NCBI RefSeq assembly: GCF_023159225.1 | Contig: NC_063161.1 | Span: 3,537,690-3,601,689 of the forward strand | Direction of reading: 5' to 3' | Length of the DNA stretch: 64,000 bases | Source: Perognathus longimembris pacificus | Taxonomy: Eukaryota; Chordata; Mammalia; Rodentia; Heteromyidae | Part shown: positions 57,678-64,000 of the stretch, piece after piece | Layout: every line of letters begins with the position of its first letter | Numbering within the stretch: position 1 is the stretch's first letter | The notes under the pieces: generated by a model | What the model was told of the DNA's origin: nothing | The model's input: only the letters and a program-made list of their open reading frames with translations | Databases searched by the model: none | Position numbers and translations under genes: made by a program

Positions 57678-58215
57678 GCGGAGGCGCGGGCGGCGGGGGG
57701 GGGGGGGCCTCCGCGTGGAGAGGCGCGGGGTGCGGAGGCGCGGGGCGTGCGGGGCGCCCCCGTGGAGAGGCGCGGGGTGCGGAGGCGCGGGGCGTCCGCG
57801 TGGAGAGGCGCGGGGTGCGGAGGCGCGGGGCGTCCGCGTGGAGAGGCGCGGGGTGCGGAGGCGCGGGCGGCGGGGGGGGGGGCCGGGGCGCCCGCGTGGA
57901 GAGGCGCGGGGGTGCGGAGGCGCGGGGCGGGCGGGCGCCCCCGTGGAGAGGCGCGGGGCGTCCGCGTGGAGAGGAGCGGGGTGCGGAGGCGCGGGGTGGC
58001 CGGGCGCCCCGTGGAGAGGCGCGGGGTGCGGAGGCGCGGGGCGGGCGGGCGCCCCCGTGGAGAGGCGCGGGGTGCGGAGGCGCGGGGCGGGCGGGCGCCC
58101 CCGTGGAGAGGCGCGGGGCGTCCGCGTGGAGAGGCGCGGGGTGCGGGGCGCCCCGTGGAGAGGCGCGGGGTGCGGAGGCGCGGGGCGGGCGGGCGCCCCC
58201 GTGGAGAGGCGGCGC
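57678..58215. repeat. CpG-dense minisatellite (about 40 bp, 12-13 copies)
   Basis: Units built on GTGGAGAGGCGCGGGGTGCG followed by GAGGCGCGGGGCG and a variable spacer. Several frames on both strands are open for hundreds of codons because no stop occurs in the unit. Non-coding in my view. Confidence 0.92.
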
Positions 58216-58800
58216 AGCGCGGGTGCCCGGCGCCCCCTGGCGGCCGGCGCGGGGAGAGCCGCTCGGCCCCGCCCCGCCCACCGGGCCCGGGAGCCGGAGG
58301 AGAAGGGGGGGGGGGGCTTGTGTCCCCAAGCTGCGAGAGCTGGGGAAACCGAGGCCGGGCACGAGGAGGGCGGTGTGCGAGGCCACGCCCGCTTTGTGAG
58401 TGATCGCCGCCGGCCGCGTGACGGGGCGGGGACGGGGCGGTGGGGGGGAGGGGGAGGGGAGGTTGGGGGGAGGGGGAGGGGCGGTGGGGGGGGAGGGGCG
58501 GTGGGGGGGGAGGGGCGGTGGGCGGGGGGGAGGCCGGCCTGGCAGGCCCGCGCCCGCCGCGCCCGCCCAGCCTTCCCTCCTCCTCCTCCTCGGAAGCTGC
58601 GCCTCTCGGTGGCTCGGTCACAGCCGCACCGCAGCTCGCTCTGTCTCACGCCCCCCCTGGGCGCGCTCGGGCCGGGTCGTGGCCGCCCTGGCGTGGGTGC
58701 GGCGGCAGCCCCGGGTGCCGAGCGCCTCGGTGCTCAGCTCCTTCCCACGTGTCCGCCGTCCCTTTGCCTTCCCGGCGCGCAGTTGACTTCCATCTCTCAC
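58216..58800. promoter_or_regulatory. orphan CpG island
   Basis: CpG-rich, with a GGGGAGGGGCGGTGG-type repeat (58430-58530) and CTCCTCCTCCTC near 58575. No recognisable coding exon. It may be an alternative upstream promoter for KIAA0930 (+) or a spill-over of the adjacent array. Confidence 0.45.
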
Positions 58801-59269
58801 CCCCGGTTGGAAACACGATTCTGAGCTGGGGGCCGGGGCTCGCTGCCCTGATCCCGGCTTGTCAGAAGCGGAGATGGAGGATTATGGTTTGAGGCACCCG
58901 TTCAGTGACACCTCCCATCAACCTGTGAAAGAAAAACAGCCTGGCGTCCCAGACACCAGGACATGCCCACGGGTCGGCAGAGAGGGCCAGAGGCACGGCT
59001 CAAGTGGTAGAGCACATGCAAAGCTCTACATTCAAACCCCAGCACCCCGAAGAGAAAGCAAAACAAGAAAGATACAGGTGTGCAGTTGATCCAAGGCTAT
59101 TTATTGACACTTCTCCTCCCCCGCCCCCCTCCCCCCCCCAAGACTAGGGCTAAATTCAGGGCCTTACACTTGTTAGGCAAGTCACCTGAACCATGCTTCC
59201 ACCAAGGTCGGTTATGTTTTTGAAAGGGCCTTGTGTTTTTGCTGGGGCCAATCTGAATTCTGATCCTCC

Positions 59270-59468
59270 TATTTTTTTTTCCAGTCCTGGGCCTTGAACT
59301 CAGGGCCTGAGCACTGTCTCTGGCTTCTTTTTGCTCAAGGCTAGCACTCTACCACTTGAGCCACAGCGCCACTTCTGGCGGTTTTCTAGGTATGTGGTGC
59401 TGAGGACTCGAACGCAGGGCTTCATGTATACGAGGCAAGCACTTTATCACTAGGCCATATTCCCAGCC
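59270..59468 (-). mobile_element. IDL-Geo SINE with target duplication
   Basis: Flanks CTGATCCTCCTATTT and CTGATCTTCCTATTT, one mismatch. Confidence 0.92.
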
Positions 59469-59539
59469 CCTGATCTTCCTATTTATACTTCCTCGTATTA
59501 ATTGGTTGAGATGGGATCTTGCACTCTGTGTCTGTGTGC

Positions 59540-59752
59540 GCGCGCCAGTCCTGACACTTGAACTCCAGGCCTGGGTGCTGTCCCTGAGCTACTCTGCTCA
59601 AGGCCAGCACTTTACCACTTGGGCCGCAGCTCCACTTCTGGCTTTCTAGTGATAAGAGTCTCACAGACTTTCCTGCCCGGGTTTGGCTTCTAACCACAAT
59701 CCTCAGATCTCAGCTAGGATTACAGGTGTGAGCCACCAGCGCCCAGCTTGTG
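59540..59752 (-). mobile_element. 7SL-head/Geo-body SINE
   Basis: Reverse copy; tail GTGTGTGCGCGCG. Confidence 0.83.
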
Positions 59753-60577
59753 AACTCTCTTTACTCACAGTGTTTATTGAGTTTCCGGATGGCATCCAGA
59801 GGCCTCGTGGGGAGGCTGAAGGCAGACAGGTTACACACGCAAGTGTGTTCCACAGCAAGGGCAGTGCCCGTCCACTGCCGGTGAAGGCTGGGCGTTCGTG
59901 CTGCTGTCTTTCCAGGACAAAGGAGGAATGGCAGGTGTTGCAGGGAGGATGAATGGTCCACATGGCGGAAATCCTCTCCGAAGCGTTTCTTTAGAACTCT
60001 TTACGCTACAAGCAGCGGTGTGAGTCAGAAGTACAGTCTCCTGTGATAGGTTCCCCACGGGGGTGCTTGCTCTGCCTTTTTCTCCAACGAGGGTCAGATT
60101 TCAGGAAGGGCAGGGGAAGCGGCGGTATTCTCTTTCTATTCTCTTTCATGGTCTGGTTTGAAGGCAGAGGGGGGGCTATGGGAGCAAGCCTAGAGCTGGG
60201 CAGCAGGTAAAGAAGATCGAGGTGTACGCGTATGCTCGCGTGCGCATGCGTGCAATCATCAGAGGGCCCTATTTCTGAGCCTGCTCTCCGGCTCTGTAGT
60301 GCAAAGCACCCCACTTTGGGGGCAAGACCCATTTCAGCCAGCAAGCTGGGGGTGATGGTGTGGGGCTGCGTGCGGTGCCAGGGATTCCGGAGGCAGAAGG
60401 CGGGAGGGTCAGGTCTGAGGCTGGCTCTGGGCTAAAACAGGAGACCCTAAAGAACTAAAAGAGAGACGGGCTAGCGGTGTGGCTCATCTGGTCGAGGCCC
60501 TGCCCAGCAACTGCAGTACTTCAAGGCCCTCAGTTTGAACCTCAGTACCAAAAAAAGAAAAGAAGAAAGAAAAAATC

Positions 60578-60845
60578 CAGGTGCCTGTGGCTCACGCCTG
60601 CAATCCCAGCTACTCGGGAGGCTGAGATCTGAGGATCATGGTTCAAAGCCAGCCGGGGCAGAAAAGTCCCCGTGAGACTCTTATCTCCAGTGAACCACCA
60701 GAAAAAAACAAAAACGGAAGCGGCACTGTGGCTCAAAGTGGTAGAATGTTAGCCTCGAGCAAAATGAGCTCAGGGACAGTGTCCAGGCCCTGAATTTTCA
60801 AGGTCCACGATCGCCTCCCCCCAGACCCTCCCCCCCAAAAAAAAA
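60578..60845 (+). mobile_element. 7SL-head/Geo-body SINE
   Basis: CACGCCTGCAATCCCAGCTA head; CCCCCC-AAAA tail. Confidence 0.84.
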
Positions 60846-61688
60846 GGAGAGGAAAGAAAGAAAAGAAAGGTTCGCTTGCAATGCGTTTTCCCTACCTCTA
60901 ACCCATTAGGCTCTTCTTTCAGGATCTGTGAAACCTTTATTCACACCAAGGTATCAGTGCCTAATAATAATATTAAGGTTAGTTATTTTCTGGGCAATTT
61001 TAGCAAGGATCTATTTTTAAAAAATAAAGTCTAGAGTGTTGATGGTAACAATCCTGGTATCAGCTCAGGATGGGAAGACGTATGTGTGTTGGGAGGGTGT
61101 ATGGAGAGGGAGTTTGGAGGAAGTGGGGGGAGGCAGCCCCTCTACCTCTGAGTGGGTAACAAAAGCCTGGTGGAGGGAGGGGCTCTTGCAAGCTAGACCT
61201 AGAGCTGGTGGATTTAACGTTCTGGATGCAAAAGAGGCCAAGAAACAGTGAGTTCAAGAGAGTAGAGGAGAAGCGTGCCTCAGAGAACAAAGTCTGAGCC
61301 AGAAGCAGCTGCCGCCACAGAGAACCCCAGCAAGCACAGCAGAAGACCTTCTGGGAGACGGGAGGAGGGCGTGCGAGGACCTGCCCCCCCCCCCCCCGCC
61401 TCCTGGGACACTGTGGACAAGCATGCGCTCACTGACCACGGAGGTGGCGGCTTAGACCTGACCCGCCCTGGAAACGGATGGTCCCCTAAGGACAAGCCGT
61501 AACAACTGGGACCTAATCAGAGTCTCAGGACATGAGGGGACAACCAGACCCCATCCAGTCCTATACCCCATTGTACAGGCAGCGACTGAGGCCTAGAGCC
61601 AGGTACGGGGGGAGGGGGGTGGGGGGGATTCTTGTGTTGAACTGGCAAGTTTTCTGGATCCCCTGGCCACTCAAAAAAGGGGAGAGGA

Positions 61689-61898
61689 GGGCTGGGGATA
61701 TAGCCTAGTGGCAAGAGTGCCTGCCTCGGATACACGAGGCCCTAGGTTCGATTCCCCAGCACCACATATACAGAAAACGGCCAGAAGCGGCGCTGTGGCT
61801 CAAGTGGCAGAGTGCTAGCCTTGAGCGGGAAGAAGCCAGGGACAGTGCTCAGGCCCTGAGTCCAAGGCCCAGGACTGGCCAAAAAAAAAAAAAAAAAA
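61689..61898 (+). mobile_element. IDL-Geo SINE, young type
   Basis: Flanks AAAGGGGAGAGGA on both sides; near-identical to the copy at 17.96 kb. Confidence 0.94.
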
Positions 61899-61907
61899 GG
61901 GGAGAGG

Positions 61908-62045
61908 AACTGGGCACCTGTGGCTCACGCCTGTAATCCTAGCTACTCAGGAGGCTGAGATCTGAGGATCACAGTTCTAAGGCAGCCCAGACAGGAAAGT
62001 CTATGAGACTCTTCTTACCTCTAATTAGCCACCAAAAAACCCAGA
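61908..62045 (+). mobile_element. 7SL-head SINE, truncated body
   Basis: GGCTCACGCCTGTAATCC head; stops soon after CACCAAAAAACCCAGACG. Confidence 0.78.
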
Positions 62046-62989
62046 CGAGGCAGTAAGGTCACCAATTCCCTGGCTGAATACCTTTGTACAGAACTCTTTC
62101 TGTGCCTGGCCTGGAGTTGGACCCAGGCCCTGCCACTCAGAGTCAGTGGCTCAAAGCTCCAGTCAAGGTCTGAAGCAAGATCTAGGTCACCTACTTCCTG
62201 TTCCAGGAAGGTGCCAATACCCTGTGGTCCCAGCCTCTGGACTACCAGATGTTTTCTGGCAGGAATCTCTCCTCTGTTCTCCATTCATGGAGCCTACATT
62301 TATGTAGACATGCCAGACACTGGGAATACAGCTGTGCCAAAGACAGGCCTTCTGCAGAACACTTGGGCTGCTGTTCTGTTTGGGCAGCCATAGCAAAACA
62401 CCCTAGACTGGTGGCTTTTGGCAAGTGACGTTGGTTCTCGCCTACCTTTGGGAACTTGGAAAGTGGAGGCCAAGGTGCTGGCTGGCTGGGTGTCTGCCGA
62501 GGCCTTTCTGGTTTTCACACTGCAGCCTCTGTGACATTACTTGGCTGGGGGAGGGGTCACTTCCTTTTTTTCTTTTTAATAAGGACATGGCTGTTGATCT
62601 CACCTAACCTTAGTTACTCCCTACAGGCACCGTGTCCAGATACAATCACGGGGGGGTGGGGGGGAGCAGGGTTTCTAACATAGGGATTTCAGGCCCCCAC
62701 AAGGGTCTACTAAGCAGAAAACAAACCTTCCTCGGTGGGGGTCCGGGAGCATTTGTTAGGTCAGGAAAGGACATTTTACTGAGATAAAGTAGGGGAAGGG
62801 GATGGAGAGGAAGCGGGGTGACCGAGATGGAATGGCTAGTGAGTTACTGGGACCAGAAAGGAAGTTCTAGGATGTGGAGAAGAGGGGCCGGTCTGATGGC
62901 GATTGTGATGGCTCCTGACCTGGGAAGGGGGCCACCTGGGGGCAGACTCCCCGCTGCTGCCCTGCCAAAGTCCTCCTCACAGCACCGGT

Positions 62990-63558
62990 GTGGGGGTGCG
63001 GAGCTCGGGGTTGGAGGGAGACCAGGGCGAGCGGTGGGTAGAAGGGCTGCCCGGAAGTGGGCGGGGCCGTGGCGAGGCCAGGACGGGTCGTTGGGGGGAG
63101 GAGGCGGGGTCAGGGCGGGCAGAGGCGGGGTCTAAACGACGAGGGCGGGGCTTGGGTGGGGGCGTGGCCGGGCGCGCGGTGGGCGGGGCCGGGCGGCGGC
63201 GGGAGCGCGCGGACGCTGGCGGCGGCGGCGGCGGCGCGCAGTGCGCTCTCCTCAGCTGTGCTCGGCGGGCGGCGACGACGGCGACCGCGCACCCGGGGGG
63301 TGGATTGTGGCTTCACTGGTGCTCTCGGCGGGCGGCGGCGGGGCCGAGGCGGCGGGGCTCGCCGGGGATCCCCGCGGGCGAGGCGCGGGCGATGAGCCGG
63401 GGCCCGGCATGGCCTCCGCGCGGCCGCCGGGCCGGGCCTGCGCCTCCGCGGCCGCGCCCGCGGGGATCCGGGCCGGGATGCCCGGCCTCTCCGCCGCCGC
63501 TACGCTCTCCCCGGAGCCGGCGGGCGGCGCCGAGGCGGAGGAGCGCTCGTTGCAGCAC
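62990..63558 (+). promoter_or_regulatory. CpG-island promoter and 5' leader of KIAA0930
   Basis: Very CpG-rich. At least five GGGCGGGG or GGCGGGG boxes fall at about 63060, 63108, 63124, 63144 and 63182, all read in the + direction, followed by a GCG-repeat leader (about 63217-63240). There is no TATA box. The transcription start probably lies around 63200-63350 (inference). Confidence 0.65.
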
Positions 63559-63622
63559 ATGCTGCGCGCCATAGCCGAGGAGCGCAGCCGCCTCCACCTG
63601 CGCCGCGAGGTCTGCGGCCTGG
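63559..63622 (+). CDS. KIAA0930: KIAA0930 first coding exon (gene continues past window)
   Basis: Product is an uncharacterised protein (formerly C22orf9, DUF2045 family as I recall); no function is assigned here. From the ATG at 63559 the frame reads MLRAIAEERSRLHLRREVCG and ends CTG G before donor GTGAGT at 63623. That matches the human N-terminus and its exon 1 phase. Gene order next to UPK3A agrees with human. Two in-frame ATGs lie upstream (63409 and 63478), so a longer N-terminus is possible. Only 21 codons plus one base are in the window; the remainder lies beyond position 64000. Confidence 0.88.
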
Positions 63623-63639
63623 GTGAGTCGACTGGGGCG

Positions 63640-64000
63640 AGGCCGGCGGGGCGCGAGGCCGGCGGGGGACAGGGGCCGGCGGGGGGACGGGGCCGGCGGG
63701 GGGGCGAGGCCGGCGGGGGACGGGGCCGGCGGGGGGGCGAGGCCGGCGGGGGACGGGGCCGGCGGGGGGACGGGGCCGGCGGGGGACGGGGCCGGCGGGG
63801 GGGACGGGGCCGGCGGGGCGCGAGGCCGGCGGGGGGGCGAGGCCGGCGGGGGACGGGACCGGCGGGGGGGGCGAGGCCGGCGGGGGGCGAGGCCGGTGGG
63901 GCTCGGGGCCGGGGGGTCGGGGCCGGGGGACGAGGCCTGTCCGGGGAGCGGCGGCGGGCGCGAGGCCGGCGGGGGCCGGGGGGGGTCGGGGCCGGGGGAC
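63640..64000 (+). repeat. GC minisatellite in KIAA0930 intron 1 (runs off window)
   Basis: More than 15 short units built on GGCCGGCGGGGGACG, about 14-19 bases each, begin within 20 bases of the exon 1 donor. Unit length varies by the size of the G run. Confidence 0.85.

Larger units (their letters stand above)
51560..62990. other. UPK3A-KIAA0930 spacer
   Basis: Divergent spacer with SINEs, MIR piece, CpG minisatellite and orphan island. The stretches 53.4-54.4, 55.4-56.9, 59.75-60.5 and 62.05-62.99 kb hold no repeat I recognise and could contain regulatory DNA. Confidence 0.5.

Noticed and set aside
57229..58824. Long Pro/Ala/Arg and Gly/Arg open frames on both strands
   Set aside because: Product of the CpG minisatellite; several frames are open at once and none resembles a protein family.

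Overview
This window is mammalian nuclear DNA, almost certainly from a geomyoid rodent (kangaroo rat, pocket mouse or pocket gopher group). The best clue is a dimeric SINE found about 15 times. Its left half is ID-like and tRNA-Ala-derived, and its right half matches what I know as the Geo monomer. IDL-Geo SINEs are described only from Geomyoidea. Coding is split into short exons with GT-AG borders, and CpG islands sit at gene starts. Gene order matches human 22q13.31 read in reverse: SMC1B, FAM118A, UPK3A, KIAA0930. Layout: (1) 1-18.8 kb, AT-rich, holds the last 13 coding exons of SMC1B on the + strand (557 codons, reading frame intact, ending at 18370, with an AATAAA at 18809). (2) 18.8-21.6 kb is the tail-to-tail spacer, with a 13-copy 47-bp minisatellite whose units can form hairpins. 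(3) 21.6-41 kb is FAM118A on the - strand: seven coding exons (23122-30887), 368 codons, a probable non-coding first exon ending at 40298, and a CpG-island promoter near 40.3-41.1 kb. A 10-kb first intron carries a large C-rich minisatellite. (4) 41-45.4 kb is a SINE-rich spacer. (5) 45.4-51.6 kb is UPK3A on the - strand, complete in six exons and 287 codons. (6) 51.6-63 kb is the spacer between the divergent genes UPK3A and KIAA0930, with an orphan CpG island and a CpG-rich minisatellite near 58 kb. (7) 63.0-64.0 kb holds the GC-box promoter, first coding exon and start of intron 1 of KIAA0930. The four genes do not form one pathway. SMC1B is a meiotic cohesin ATPase; FAM118A is a SIR2-fold protein related to prokaryotic NAD-handling defence enzymes; UPK3A is a urothelial plaque membrane protein; KIAA0930 is uncharacterised. 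Exon borders were placed by eye and checked by summing reading-frame phases. Each chain closes without a stop or frameshift, which is why confidence is high. Most remaining DNA is SINEs (IDL-Geo, and a second family joining a 7SL-like head to a Geo-like body), microsatellites, old L1 and MIR pieces, and an unusual number of GC-rich minisatellites close to gene starts and splice sites. I found no CRISPR array, tRNA gene, rRNA gene or intact autonomous transposon.
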